DNA of 64,000 nucleotides from an uncultured Clostridia bacterium (GTDB lineage: Bacteria > Bacillota > Clostridia > TANB77 > CAG-508). Numbering within the stretch: position 1 is the first letter of the stretch; each line of letters starts with the position of its first letter. The notes beneath the pieces were generated by a model that saw nothing but the letters and a program-made list of their open reading frames with translations, searched no databases and was not told the origin of the DNA. Below are positions 15,670 to 24,912 of this stretch, piece by piece. A program made the position numbers and the translations under genes. The stretch spans positions 1 to 64,000 of the forward strand of contig CAPXSA010000012.1 in the NCBI GenBank assembly GCA_948735595.1, in the 5' to 3' direction.

Positions 15670-17889
15670 ATGAATGAATTATTACAATTAAAAGGAAAAT
15701 TTTTTCAAAAGTCAAATAATTCTAAGCCAGGACCATCAAATCTTCCTAAGGGGGAATATGTTAAAATTGATCACTTAAAAAACTTAGAAAAACAGTTATT
15801 AGATTTGCGAGAATTTTGGAATGATGAAAAATATCTAAATGGGGCATTGATAAGTGTATTTTATAAAGATGTTGTAGCAAAAAGTAGAAGAGTTAAAGGA
15901 TTTCTTTCAAAGGGAGTTAAAACAGCCAATAGTTCAATAGTTGGTGCAAAATTTACAGATGGAGATAAAAGAAAACATATTATAACACATTATATAACAA
16001 AGGAAGTATTAGAAGAAACAATTAATAGAATAAGTGAGTCGATAAAAATTATATCTGAAAAATTTGGCAATGAAATTAATTATTATAATATAGAGCAAAT
16101 AAACAAAAAGAATATTAATATAGAAAAATATGATATTGGCAGAAATAATTTTGTTAATATTGTAGTTGATTCATTTTATGTTGAAAAATTTTCAATTTTA
16201 GAGGAGAAAGATGATATAAATCAAAATTCACTTATTACAATATATAAGACAGATATTGATACCAAAGAATTGTTAGAAAAAATAGGAATAAATATATTCT
16301 CATCAAGAATATTAGACGAAACGACTATATTTTTAACACCAGATCAATTAAAAATATTAAAAAATAATGCACCATATTTAATAGCAATGAAAGTGAGTGA
16401 TTTATCTAATTATAATTATGAAGATTTTTTTGCAGTAGAAGATTTGAAACCAATCTCAATCCCAGAGCCAACTAATGAACCTATAATAGGAGTAATAGAT
16501 ACATTATTTGATAAAAGAGTTTATTTTTCAGATTGGGTAGAGTTTGTTGATAAAACAGATGTTAATATACCTATAGAAAATAAGGACTATGAACATGGAA
16601 CGGAAGTAACATCAATTATAGTAGATGGACCACAAATTAATCCAGAAATGGATGATGGATGTGGGAGATTTAGAGTTAAACATTTTGGAGTAGCTAGAGC
16701 AACTCAAATGAGTTCATTTTCAATTTTGAAAGCAATAGAAGAAATTATTTCAAAAAATAAAGATATACATGTTTGGAATTTATCTTTAGGATCTTCATTA
16801 GAAGTAAATTCTAACTTTATATCTCCAGAAGCTGCTTATTTGGATAAGATACAATATGAAAATAATGTGATATTTGTTATTGCAGGAACAAATAAAACAA
16901 GAGAAGATATAGAGAGAATAGGTGCACCTGCAGACTCAATAAATTCTTTAGTTGTTAATTCAGTTAATATGAGAGGTGAACCAGCTACATATGCAAGAAA
17001 AGGTATAGTTTTATCTTTTTTTAACAAACCTGATATTAGCTACTATGGTGGAGATGAAGACAAATATATGAGAGTATGTGGACCGACTGGTGAAGGTAGG
17101 GTTACAGGAACATCATTTGCAGCACCTTGGATTGCTAGAAAGATGGCATATTTGATTGAGATATTAGGATTTCCTAGAGAAGTTGCAAAAGCATTACTTA
17201 TAGATTCTGCAACTGGATGGAATGAGCAAAATTCAAATGAATTATCATGTTTAATCGGTTATGGAATTGTACCTAAAAGAATTGAGGACATATTAAAGAC
17301 ATCTAATGATGAAATAAAATTTATTTTATCTGGCGAATCAGAAAAATATGATACATATAATTACAATATTCCTGTACCAATATATGGAGATAAACATCCA
17401 TTTATTGCTAAAGCTACAATGTGCTATTTTCCTAACTGTTCTAGAAATCAAGGGGTAGATTACACTAATACAGAATTAGACATATATTTTGGGAGAATAG
17501 GAGAAAAAGGAATACAGTCTATAAATGAAAATACGCAATCAATAGAAGGAGAACATTACTTGAGAGAAGAAAATGCAAGAAAGTATTATAGAAAATGGGA
17601 TAATGTAAAACATATTAGACAAGTATATAAAGAAGGAATAAGACCTAAAAAAGCTTATGGAAACGGTATATGGGGAATTAGTATAAAAACTAAAGAAAGA
17701 TTAGAAAAAAGAGATGGAGAAGGCATTAAATTTGGAGTTGTTGTAACTCTTAAAGAAATAAATGGAGTAAATAGAATAGATGAATTTATCAATCTGTGTT
17801 CACTGAGAGGATGGTTAGTGAATAAGGTAAATGTAGAAAATCAAATCGATATATATAATAAAGCAGAAGAAGATATTGAATTTGAATAA
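15670..17889 (+). CDS. ietS: Subtilisin-like (S8) protease of the IetAS-like pair
   Basis: 739 residues without a signal peptide, so an intracellular S8 peptidase. A long N-terminal region (about 1-270) is followed by the catalytic triad: Asp in IGVIDTLFD (about 277), His in EHGTEVTSI (about 310) and Ser in TGTSFAAPW (about 480). The oxyanion Asn is likely in IAGTNKT. The C-terminal 200 residues are a separate beta-rich/helical domain. ATG 15670, one base after the ietA stop and preceded by AAGGGTGAG, is preferred over GTG 15661. Intact triad and tight coupling suggest an active toxin-like protease. Confidence 0.8.
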   Translation: MNELLQLKGKFFQKSNNSKPGPSNLPKGEYVKIDHLKNLEKQLLDLREFWNDEKYLNGALISVFYKDVVAKSRRVKGFLSKGVKTANSSIVGAKFTDGDKRKHIITHYITKEVLEETINRISESIKIISEKFGNEINYYNIEQINKKNINIEKYDIGRNNFVNIVVDSFYVEKFSILEEKDDINQNSLITIYKTDIDTKELLEKIGINIFSSRILDETTIFLTPDQLKILKNNAPYLIAMKVSDLSNYNYEDFFAVEDLKPISIPEPTNEPIIGVIDTLFDKRVYFSDWVEFVDKTDVNIPIENKDYEHGTEVTSIIVDGPQINPEMDDGCGRFRVKHFGVARATQMSSFSILKAIEEIISKNKDIHVWNLSLGSSLEVNSNFISPEAAYLDKIQYENNVIFVIAGTNKTREDIERIGAPADSINSLVVNSVNMRGEPATYARKGIVLSFFNKPDISYYGGDEDKYMRVCGPTGEGRVTGTSFAAPWIARKMAYLIEILGFPREVAKALLIDSATGWNEQNSNELSCLIGYGIVPKRIEDILKTSNDEIKFILSGESEKYDTYNYNIPVPIYGDKHPFIAKATMCYFPNCSRNQGVDYTNTELDIYFGRIGEKGIQSINENTQSIEGEHYLREENARKYYRKWDNVKHIRQVYKEGIRPKKAYGNGIWGISIKTKERLEKRDGEGIKFGVVVTLKEINGVNRIDEFINLCSLRGWLVNKVNVENQIDIYNKAEEDIEFE

Positions 17890-17916
17890 TACTAAAATTT
17901 GTGATAGGAGAAGAGA

Positions 17917-18486
17917 ATGAACAAAATAGATAATGTAGAATTTTATAAAGATTTATATTTGTTTGAAATTGCTAGAAAAGAAAATTTAAATTCTAAAATA
18001 TCAACTTATATAGGACTTTTAACAGTGCTTGGAGGAATTGTTGTCTTTGAATTAGAGAATTTGTATCAAAATTTAAATGTTAATCCTATAATACAATTTG
18101 AACTTATAGTATTGATAATGATAATTTTAGGAATTAATATATATAACTTATATAAGGCTAATCATGGTAAAGAATATAAATATTTAGATAATTCTATAGA
18201 AGTAAAAAAAGCATTTGTTGAATTGGAAAGATATTATCAGCAATATTATGAATATTTTAAAAATGGAGAAGAAACAATAGATTCTTTAATAGAAAGAAAA
18301 AAGAAAGAAAAGCTAATAGAAATGTATATTCAATGTAGTGAAGAAAATGCTAGAGTAAATGATATTAGGAATGAAGAAACTATGAGATTTATAAATTTTT
18401 TTATAATTTCTCTAATTATAGTAGGTATTATAGGAATATATTGTATAACTGTAAAGAAGCCTATAGATATTAATATTTTATACTAG
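17917..18486 (+). CDS. Small integral membrane protein downstream of IetAS
   Basis: 189 residues. N-terminal about 27 aa (FYKDLYLFEIARKENLNSKI), two hydrophobic segments (about 30-50 and 60-80), a charged coiled linker (about 85-150) and a third membrane segment (about 158-177). The fold resembles membrane effectors of bacterial immune operons in general layout, but no named family is recognised. It starts 27 bases after ietS with AGGAGAAG and is followed by a micro-protein gene 13 bases later, so all four genes may form one operon. Confidence 0.75.
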   Translation: MNKIDNVEFYKDLYLFEIARKENLNSKISTYIGLLTVLGGIVVFELENLYQNLNVNPIIQFELIVLIMIILGINIYNLYKANHGKEYKYLDNSIEVKKAFVELERYYQQYYEYFKNGEETIDSLIERKKKEKLIEMYIQCSEENARVNDIRNEETMRFINFFIISLIIVGIIGIYCITVKKPIDINILY

Positions 18487-18499
18487 GAGGTGAATTATT

Positions 18500-18625
18500 A
18501 TGTCAGATAGTGATACAAAAAAAGAAGTGGATAAAGTTACTCCACCACCAGAACCACAATTACCAACTAAGACTTTATGCGAGAGTTTTTCAAAGAAAAA
18601 CTCTAAAAATACAGAGAAAAGATAG
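18500..18625 (+). CDS. Micro-protein with PPPEP motif, last gene of the IetAS-linked block
   Basis: 41 residues, MSDSDTKKEVDKVTPPPEPQ then LPTKTLCESFSKKN and a Lys-rich end. It has a perfect AGGAGGTGA ribosome-binding site 7 bases upstream. It is hydrophilic, probably disordered, with a proline cluster. It is coupled to the membrane protein upstream and could be its partner or immunity factor. No family recognised. Confidence 0.6.
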   Translation: MSDSDTKKEVDKVTPPPEPQLPTKTLCESFSKKNSKNTEKR

Positions 18626-18700
18626 TTAAAAATATAGATATTATTAAATGTAATTGAATAGTATAAAATTTAACTAATAAATACAAAATAATTATAATAT

Positions 18701-18742
18701 TAAAGTGCAATTTTTACACTTAAAGTGCAAAAATTGCACTTT
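18701..18742. promoter_or_regulatory. Operator upstream of fic
   Basis: TAAAGTGCAA occurs at 18701-18710 and 18721-18730, and 18722-18742 is a 21-bp palindrome (AAAGTGCAA, AAA, TTGCACTTT) that ends 5 bases before the -35 box. Likely bound by the HTH-containing Fic protein or another regulator. Confidence 0.65.
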
Positions 18743-18747
18743 AAATA

Positions 18748-18776
18748 TTGATATTATATCTTACAACTGATATAAT
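18748..18776 (+). promoter_or_regulatory. Promoter of fic
   Basis: TTGATA (18748-18753), 17 bases, TATAAT (18771-18776), 22 bases before the ATG, with an AGGAGG between. Confidence 0.8.
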
Positions 18777-18798
18777 ATATATGTAGGAGGTATTTCTA

Positions 18799-19869
18799 AT
18801 GGATAAGAAAAAAGATTGGAATTTAGAATTATCAGAATATATTAAACAGGGTGAGCCAAATCGAGTAGAAAAGACCAAAACATGGGAAACAGCAATAGGT
18901 TTGCAAGATGTAGATGGATTAAAACCTTCAAAATACTTAATAAAAACTGCAAAAGAACACATTGAAGGAACAATAGATATCGAAGAAGTAAAAACAAGAA
19001 TAGATGAATACTATGAAGTTCAAGGCAGTAGAAAAAACTTTGGAAAAGAAAACGAAGAAGCTGATAAAGTTGCAGTAAGAATAACAGAAATATTAAGTGA
19101 AAAAGCATTTAATTTTTCACCAACAGAACTATTAAATATTCATAAAAGATTATTCAAAAATATATTTGATGGAGCAGGAGTATATAGAGATTATAATTTT
19201 ACTAAAAAAGAATGGGTATTAAATGGAGATACAGTAATATATGCACCATTTGATACAATAAAAGAAACATTAGAATACGATTTTGAACAAGAGAAAACCT
19301 TTTCATATAAAGGATTAAGCTTAGATGAATCTATAAAACATCTATGTAAATTCACATCAAATATATGGCAAGTACATCCATTTTGCGAAGGAAATACAAG
19401 AACAACAGCAGTATTTATAATTAAGTATTTAAGAACTTTTGGATTTAATATTAATGATGAAGTATTTGCTGAAAACTCATGGTATTTTAGAAATTCATTA
19501 GTAAGAGCAAATTACAAAAATTTTGAAAAAAATGTATTTGAAGATACATCATTTTTGGAAAAGTTCTTTTATAACTTGCTAACAAATGCTAACAATGAAT
19601 TAAAAAATAGATATACACATATAGATAATATTCAAAGTGCAAATGAAAATAATTTAAAGGGTAATAATTACACTTTAGAAGAACAGGCAATTATAAACAT
19701 ATTAGAAAATAATCCAGCAACTACTCAAGAAGAAATAGCAAAGCAAATTAATAAATCTTTGAGAACCATTAAAACATATATGGCAGAAATGCAAGATAAA
19801 GGACTGATAGAAAGAAAAAATGGAAAAAAGAATGGTGAATGGATAGTGAAAGGTATAACATTTAAGTAA
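18799..19869 (+). CDS. Fic family protein with C-terminal winged helix
   Basis: Fic enzymes transfer AMP or similar groups to hydroxyl side chains. 356 residues: an N-terminal Fic_N-like region (about 1-95), a Fic core with HPFCEGNTRTTAVF (about 193-206; His, Phe, Gly-Asn and Arg of the motif present, but Thr replaces the Gly before Arg and the last Arg is absent), and a C-terminal HTH (TLEEQAIINILENNPATTQEEIAKQI..., about 290-350). The HTH and the upstream palindrome suggest autorepression. The motif variant leaves the exact activity open. It lies between the IetAS block and the TIR/SEFIR gene. Confidence 0.85.
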   Translation: MDKKKDWNLELSEYIKQGEPNRVEKTKTWETAIGLQDVDGLKPSKYLIKTAKEHIEGTIDIEEVKTRIDEYYEVQGSRKNFGKENEEADKVAVRITEILSEKAFNFSPTELLNIHKRLFKNIFDGAGVYRDYNFTKKEWVLNGDTVIYAPFDTIKETLEYDFEQEKTFSYKGLSLDESIKHLCKFTSNIWQVHPFCEGNTRTTAVFIIKYLRTFGFNINDEVFAENSWYFRNSLVRANYKNFEKNVFEDTSFLEKFFYNLLTNANNELKNRYTHIDNIQSANENNLKGNNYTLEEQAIINILENNPATTQEEIAKQINKSLRTIKTYMAEMQDKGLIERKNGKKNGEWIVKGITFK

Positions 19870-19914
19870 ATATAATAAATACTAAAAATAGATTCAGTAG
19901 AAGGAGAAAATCAA

Positions 19915-21339
19915 ATGGAAAAGAAAGTCGAACATCCAAGAGTATTTATATCTTACTCATGGTCAAGTAAAGAATATGAAGAAAAAGTCATGGATTTAGC
20001 AGTGAAATTACAAGGAGATGGAATTGAAGTTATTATTGACAAATGGATTATGCAACCTGGTAATGATACAATAAATTTTATGGAGAAGTGTGTTAAAGAT
20101 CCTGAAGTTAATTTTGTTTTGATGTTATTAGATAAAAAATATACTGAAAAAGCAGATAGCAGAAGTGGAGGAGTAGGAATAGAAACTCAAATTATTTCAA
20201 ATGAAGTATATAATAATGTTGAACAAAGTAAATTTATACCTATTGTTTTTGATAGAGATGATGAAGGAAAAATATATGTACCAATTTATCTAAAGAGTAA
20301 ATTTCACTATGATTTAACACAAGATAATTCTGATGAAGAATATGTAAAGTTAGTAAAACAAATATATGGAAGACAAATATATTATAAACCAGAGCTAGGA
20401 AATAAACCTAGTTGGGTTGATGAAAGTTTAAATAGTCCGAGTGCTTTAAAATTAAAAATATTACAAAATAAGAATAATAAGAGTAGCTTCAATTCTTTGG
20501 AAGAAGAGATAAAAAAATCATCTTTAGGTGAAGATGAAACTGAGATTATAGAAAAAGCAGAAAAAAATAGAGTAATTATAGAAAAATACAATAATTCGAT
20601 AGAATATAGGAATGCATTAATAGAGATATTTTTTAATAAATATACAGAATATAATTTTATTGATGAAACTTGTGATTTTTATGAGAATATTAAAAACTGG
20701 AATAAGCAAAATAGTGGTATAAAACAAGAAATATGGGATGCTTTTATCCATGAAACCTTTATATATTTAATAGCAGTTTTATTAAAAATGAAACAATATA
20801 GAACAATAAATATATTTATTACTAAAAGCTATTTTCAACAAGGATATGAGGATAACATTACAAGTTCTAATAAGTATTTTTATAGTCATAATTATGATAT
20901 TATCCAAGAATCAAAATGTGAGTTAGATGATAAAAAATATTATAGTGGAATGGCACAAATATGGATAGAAAATATTTATGAACCTAAAATAACGAAACAA
21001 GAGTTTACCCAGGCAGATGTATTAATTTACAATTTAAATATATTATTATTAAATAAAGAAGATTGGTATTGGTTTCCAATTACTTATGTATATAATGGAA
21101 ATTTTGGATTTAATAGTTCTTTAAAAGATTTTAGCATAAGACTAAAATCTAAATATGAAGTGAATAAGATGAAAGAATTATTTGGAGTTAACACAATAGA
21201 AGAATTAAAAAAATTATTTGATGCAATGAAACCATTTATAGAAAATAGACAAGAAAGGTATAGATATATAACAGCTTTTGAATATGCAGATTTAATTACA
21301 GATTATGTAAAAGTAAATGAAATTGGTATGTTAAATTAA
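19915..21339 (+). CDS. TIR/SEFIR-domain protein
   Basis: 474 residues. The first about 165 form a SEFIR/TIR-like domain: PRVFISYSWSSKEYEEKV, then LQGDGIEVIIDKW, FVLMLLDKKYTEKAD and IPIVFDRD. The remaining 300 residues have no recognised domain and presumably sense a trigger or bind a partner. Bacterial TIR proteins often consume NAD or make signal nucleotides during infection. It has AGGAG before the ATG and a strong terminator after. It is the last cargo gene before the end genes of the first element. Confidence 0.8.
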   Translation: MEKKVEHPRVFISYSWSSKEYEEKVMDLAVKLQGDGIEVIIDKWIMQPGNDTINFMEKCVKDPEVNFVLMLLDKKYTEKADSRSGGVGIETQIISNEVYNNVEQSKFIPIVFDRDDEGKIYVPIYLKSKFHYDLTQDNSDEEYVKLVKQIYGRQIYYKPELGNKPSWVDESLNSPSALKLKILQNKNNKSSFNSLEEEIKKSSLGEDETEIIEKAEKNRVIIEKYNNSIEYRNALIEIFFNKYTEYNFIDETCDFYENIKNWNKQNSGIKQEIWDAFIHETFIYLIAVLLKMKQYRTINIFITKSYFQQGYEDNITSSNKYFYSHNYDIIQESKCELDDKKYYSGMAQIWIENIYEPKITKQEFTQADVLIYNLNILLLNKEDWYWFPITYVYNGNFGFNSSLKDFSIRLKSKYEVNKMKELFGVNTIEELKKLFDAMKPFIENRQERYRYITAFEYADLITDYVKVNEIGMLN

Positions 21340-21349
21340 AAAAATATAT

Positions 21350-21380
21350 AAATAAAGTCCGAATTATTCGGACTTTATTT
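21350..21380. terminator. Bidirectional intrinsic terminator
   Basis: Perfect 14-bp stem AAATAAAGTCCGAA/TTCGGACTTTATTT with a 3-base loop, between convergent genes ending at 21339 and 21385; A/T-runs on both sides serve both directions. Confidence 0.9.
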
Positions 21381-21384
21381 ATTG

Positions 21385-21681
21385 CTATTCCTCAAAACAT
21401 CCCATAACTAACTGAGAGCCATCCACGAAACCATTCCTATAGTATTTTTCAGTAATATAAGTCAGATACCTCATAAAATCATCATAAAGAAGATCAAGTT
21501 GTTTTTCTACATAAGTTCTATTCTGTTTAGGAATATTCTTCAAAATAATCTCTCTAAAAAAATCAAATTTAATTTCATTTTCTCTATCTTGTTCATCTGC
21601 ATAACACAAATAAGTTTCTTCTCTAAAATCAAACCATTCTTTCAAAATATCATTTTCGTTAGCATCTCTAAAATTAACCAT
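21385..21681 (-). CDS. Hypothetical end-gene of the mobile element (paralogue of 26046-26339)
   Basis: 98 residues, acidic and helical: MVNFRDANENDILKEWFDFRE ... QLDLLYDDFMRYL ... YYRNGFVDGSQLV. The gene at 26046-26339 encodes a clear homologue with the same spacing (NDDILKDWLEFRE, QLDQLYDNFIDYL, KYYRNGFCDGVVI). Both are leftward and both lie just inside a tRNA-Met-like sequence, so they look like characteristic end genes of related integrative elements. Function unknown. Confidence 0.75.
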   Translation of the reverse strand: MVNFRDANENDILKEWFDFREETYLCYADEQDRENEIKFDFFREIILKNIPKQNRTYVEKQLDLLYDDFMRYLTYITEKYYRNGFVDGSQLVMGCFEE

Positions 21682-21693
21682 ATCTAATTCCTC

Positions 21694-22047
21694 CTACACA
21701 TATAAAATCTCATTAAAAACAATTTCTTCAGCTCTATTTTTAATATTATTCATAGCCTGAACCCATTCCATTTGATGATACTCTTTTAAATTCTCATCAA
21801 TATGTTCAACTTCAGCAAGTTGCTTTATAAGTTCATTCACTTTGTCAGAAACATTTTCATCTATCTCAACTAAATGTTGCTTTAAAGTACCACTTATAAG
21901 TAGTTCAGTATATAAACCTTTTTTATGTTCTTTAATAAAATTTAATCTTAAGCGACCATATTTTCCAATAGATTTTTCAGGTTGCTCAGGTAAATATAGG
22001 TCAGGAATTAAATAATCTCCTTCTCTGTGATAAGTAATTTCATTCAT
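21694..22047 (-). CDS. TnpV-type transposon-encoded protein
   Basis: 117 residues: EITYHREGDYLIPDLYLPE, IGKYGRLRLNFIKEH, HLVEIDE, EYHQMEWVQAMNNIKNRAEEIVFNEI. This is the pattern of TnpV proteins found on clostridial transposons, whose role is not established. The open frame extends to 22122, but GGAGG at 22056-22060 supports ATG 22047. It lies 12 bases upstream of the previous gene and shares its operon. The upstream GGAGGTTTTGA box also occurs before the paralogous end gene at 26339. Confidence 0.75.
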   Translation of the reverse strand: MNEITYHREGDYLIPDLYLPEQPEKSIGKYGRLRLNFIKEHKKGLYTELLISGTLKQHLVEIDENVSDKVNELIKQLAEVEHIDENLKEYHQMEWVQAMNNIKNRAEEIVFNEILYV

Positions 22048-22122
22048 TTTCAAAACCTCCAAATTATAAAAATTAAAATGTCCCCAATTTGCAAATGCTA
22101 TTTTGAACCTCTTGTGAGACAA

Positions 22123-22591
22123 GGCTTTTAAAACCTTGGGGACACGATGGGGACAAAGGTACCCAAAATTGACCTAAAAACGCACAAAAGTTCTATAAAT
22201 TAAAATAGCTACAAACGTTGATAGTTAGATAAAAACTTAACTTTTCATCAAATTACAAAAAATGCTGCTTAAATTCTCATAACCCGAAGAGACAATAAAA
22301 TTCAAAAGAAAACACAAAAATAACATACCGAACAATAAAAAAACACAAATTTTTAAATAATAAATTCATGATTTAAGAGAAAAATAGTAAATAATTTGGT
22401 CAATGATAAAATATTGATGTATATAAGCAATAAAACTTCATATAATATTATTGACAAAACAAAAATGACATATATGTCAAAAAAGTTCAATTAAATTATT
22501 GAAATATTAAATTTATTGTAGTATAATACTATTGAACATTAATGACATAAATGGCTAAAATATTCAATAAATGGGGAAGAGGTAAAATTCT
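22123..22591. other. Junction region between two element modules
   Basis: About 470 bases without a convincing gene. It holds CTCATAACCCGAAG at 22276-22289, identical to the anticodon-loop region of the tRNA fragment at 26504-26517, a 14-bp palindrome TGACATATATGTCA (22466-22479), and a promoter TTGAAA (22499-22504), 17 bases, TATAAT (22522-22527) for the ATPase gene. It looks like an old att site plus control region. Confidence 0.55.
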
Positions 22592-23833
22592 ATGAAGATA
22601 ATAGAAAGAAATGAATATTTAAATAAACTAATTTCAAGAAGAGAAAATGGAATGATTAAGATTTTAACGGGTATAAGAAGATGCGGAAAATCATTTATAT
22701 TAGACCCAATATTTAAGGATTACCTAATTAGTGATGGAGTAAAAGAAAATCATATTATAAAATTAGACCTAGATGATATAAAAAATATGAAATATTTAGA
22801 ACCAGAGGAATTAGATAAATATGTTGATGAGCATACTGTAGATAATGAAATGCACTATGTTTTAATAGATGAAATACAAAAGGTAACTAATTTTGAAGCA
22901 GTATTAAATGGATTTTTGCATAGAAGAAATTTAGATGTCTATGTAACTGGAAGCAATTCTAAATTTTTATCATCAGAGATAATAACTGAATTTAGGGGAA
23001 GAGGAGATGAAATTAGAATATTTCCTTTATCATTTTCAGAATTTTATAATGCCTACGAAGGTGAAAAGCAAAATGCTTGGAAAGAATATATAACATATGG
23101 CGGAATGCCACAAATTTTAGATAATATTTCAGAAGAACAAAAAACTAACTATTTAAATACACTATTTAATTTAACATATATAAGGGATATAGTGGAGAGA
23201 AATAAAATAGAAAAAGATGATATACTAGAGACTCTATTAAATATGTTATCATCATCAGTTGGTTCATTAACAAATCCACAAAAACTTTATAATACCTTTA
23301 TAAGCAATGGAATTACAGGAATATCAAAAAATACAATTATTTCATATTTAGATTACCTTTTAGATTCTTTTTTAATAGAAAAAGTAGAAAGATATGATGT
23401 TAAAGGAAAAAAATACATTACAACACCACAAAAATATTATTTTGCAGATATAGGATTAAGGAATGCAAGACTTAATTTTAGACAACAAGAAGAAAATCAT
23501 TTAATGGAAAATGTTATTTATAATGAGTTAATTGTAAGAGGGTATAATGTTGATATAGGAGTTGTAGAAATAAGAGAAGGTGGAGAAAGAAAACAATTAG
23601 AAGTAGATTTTGTATGTAATCAAGGCAGTAAGCGATATTATATACAATCTGCTTTAAATATAGATACACGAGATAAAAATGAACAAGAATCCAAATCGTT
23701 AAATAATATAGGGGATAGTTTCAAAAAAATTATTGTTGTTAAAGATGATATAAAATTATGGAGAAATGAGAAAGGAATTTTAATAATTGGTATTCAAGAG
23801 TTTTTATTAAATAAGAATAGTTTAGATTTATAA
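22592..23833 (+). CDS. AAA_14/DUF4143-type ATPase
   Basis: 413 residues. N-terminal P-loop domain with Walker A GIRRCGKSF (about 27-35) and Walker B-like VLIDEIQKV (about 90-98), sensor-like YVTGSNSK, then a winged-helix and a C-terminal DUF4143 domain (about 200-400) with the nuclease-like E...EVDFV core. Such ATPases are common single-gene cargo; their role is unknown, although some act in defence or DNA metabolism. It has its own promoter. Intact. Confidence 0.85.
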   Translation: MKIIERNEYLNKLISRRENGMIKILTGIRRCGKSFILDPIFKDYLISDGVKENHIIKLDLDDIKNMKYLEPEELDKYVDEHTVDNEMHYVLIDEIQKVTNFEAVLNGFLHRRNLDVYVTGSNSKFLSSEIITEFRGRGDEIRIFPLSFSEFYNAYEGEKQNAWKEYITYGGMPQILDNISEEQKTNYLNTLFNLTYIRDIVERNKIEKDDILETLLNMLSSSVGSLTNPQKLYNTFISNGITGISKNTIISYLDYLLDSFLIEKVERYDVKGKKYITTPQKYYFADIGLRNARLNFRQQEENHLMENVIYNELIVRGYNVDIGVVEIREGGERKQLEVDFVCNQGSKRYYIQSALNIDTRDKNEQESKSLNNIGDSFKKIIVVKDDIKLWRNEKGILIIGIQEFLLNKNSLDL

Positions 23834-23934
23834 AAAAGTAAAATAATTGCAATAGTTCTAAGTATTCAAAAAGAACTGCTTTATTTGATGAAATATATAA
23901 TGCTATTATAAAAAGATAAAGTAAGAGGTAAAGT

Positions 23935-24912
23935 ATGAAACAAAATAGCAATAATAAATTAAAGGTAATATTAGGAATAACACTTATTTTAATTATCATA
24001 ATATGTGCTATATATGTTCAATTTTCGAATAGTAAGCATAATGAAAATAATGACATATATAGCAACATAAATATAGATAAATCAAAATTAAATATATTTT
24101 TCTTTAATGTAGGTCAAGCAGATAGTTCACTAATTCTATATGAGGATAAAGCAATATTAATTGATACAGGCAATGATTCTGATGGAGAAAAAATAGTAGA
24201 GTTTTTAAAAGCAAAGGAAATAAATAAAATTGATTGTGTAATTGGAACACATATACATGAAGATCATATAGGTGGAATGGCAGATATAGTAGATAATATA
24301 TCAGTAGAAAAAATTTATATGCCTTATAATGTAACTGAAGATGCAAACTTTTATAAGAAAGTAACAAATAGTATTAATAGTAAAAAATTATCTGTAGAGA
24401 CAGTCAGTGAAAATGATAAAATTATTTTAAGTAGTAATTTTATACTTGAAGTTTTATATGTAGATAATAAAGAACCATTAAATCAAAATAATGCATCAAT
24501 TGTATTGCAATTAGAATATGGAACACAAAAATATCTGTTTATGGGAGATGCAGAGAAAGAAGTAGAGACTAAATTACTACAAGAAGATTCATTAGAAGAT
24601 ATTGATGTATTGAAAGTTGGGCATCACGGATCAGAAACAAGTTCAACAAAAGGATTTATTGACAAAGTATTACCAGAGATTTCAATAATTTCAGTTCAAA
24701 ATGGCAGATATAATAATATGCCAAGCAAGGATATTATAGATAGACTGAAGATTAATGGAAATCAAGTATATATAACAGATACAGATGGAACAATATGGAT
24801 AACAAGTGATGGTATAACAAATGATGTAATAATATTAAAAGACTTAAACTTAAATGGAGCAAGTAAGTTGGGATTAAGAGTATATTTTAGATATGCTCTT
24901 TTTTCAGTTTAA
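23935..24912 (+). CDS. Membrane-anchored metallo-beta-lactamase-fold hydrolase (ComEC C-domain type)
   Basis: 325 residues. An N-terminal hydrophobic anchor (about 9-29) is followed by an extracytoplasmic MBL domain: FFNVGQADSSLI, LIDTGND, THIHEDHIGG (about 103-112, metal ligands), LFMGDAEKE and VGHHGSETSSTK. This is the domain organisation of ComEC/Rec2 C-terminal domains and stand-alone secreted MBL nucleases/phosphodiesterases. It is not part of a competence operon here. The end of the gene overlaps the convergent neighbour by 4 bases. Confidence 0.82.
   Translation: MKQNSNNKLKVILGITLILIIIICAIYVQFSNSKHNENNDIYSNINIDKSKLNIFFFNVGQADSSLILYEDKAILIDTGNDSDGEKIVEFLKAKEINKIDCVIGTHIHEDHIGGMADIVDNISVEKIYMPYNVTEDANFYKKVTNSINSKKLSVETVSENDKIILSSNFILEVLYVDNKEPLNQNNASIVLQLEYGTQKYLFMGDAEKEVETKLLQEDSLEDIDVLKVGHHGSETSSTKGFIDKVLPEISIISVQNGRYNNMPSKDIIDRLKINGNQVYITDTDGTIWITSDGITNDVIILKDLNLNGASKLGLRVYFRYALFSV
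24876..24904. terminator. Terminator within the 3' end of the MBL gene
   Basis: AAGAG-T-ATA ... TAT-G-CTCTT stem followed by TTTTTT at the convergent gene junction. Confidence 0.55.

Noticed and set aside
18701..18742. CRISPR-like repeats (TAAAGTGCAA twice)
   Set aside because: Only two short copies, part of a palindrome next to a promoter, so an operator is the better reading.
22592..24912. ATPase plus MBL protein as a competence (ComEC) module
   Set aside because: The MBL protein has only the hydrolase domain and an anchor, no channel domain, and it lies in a mobile module away from comM-dprA.
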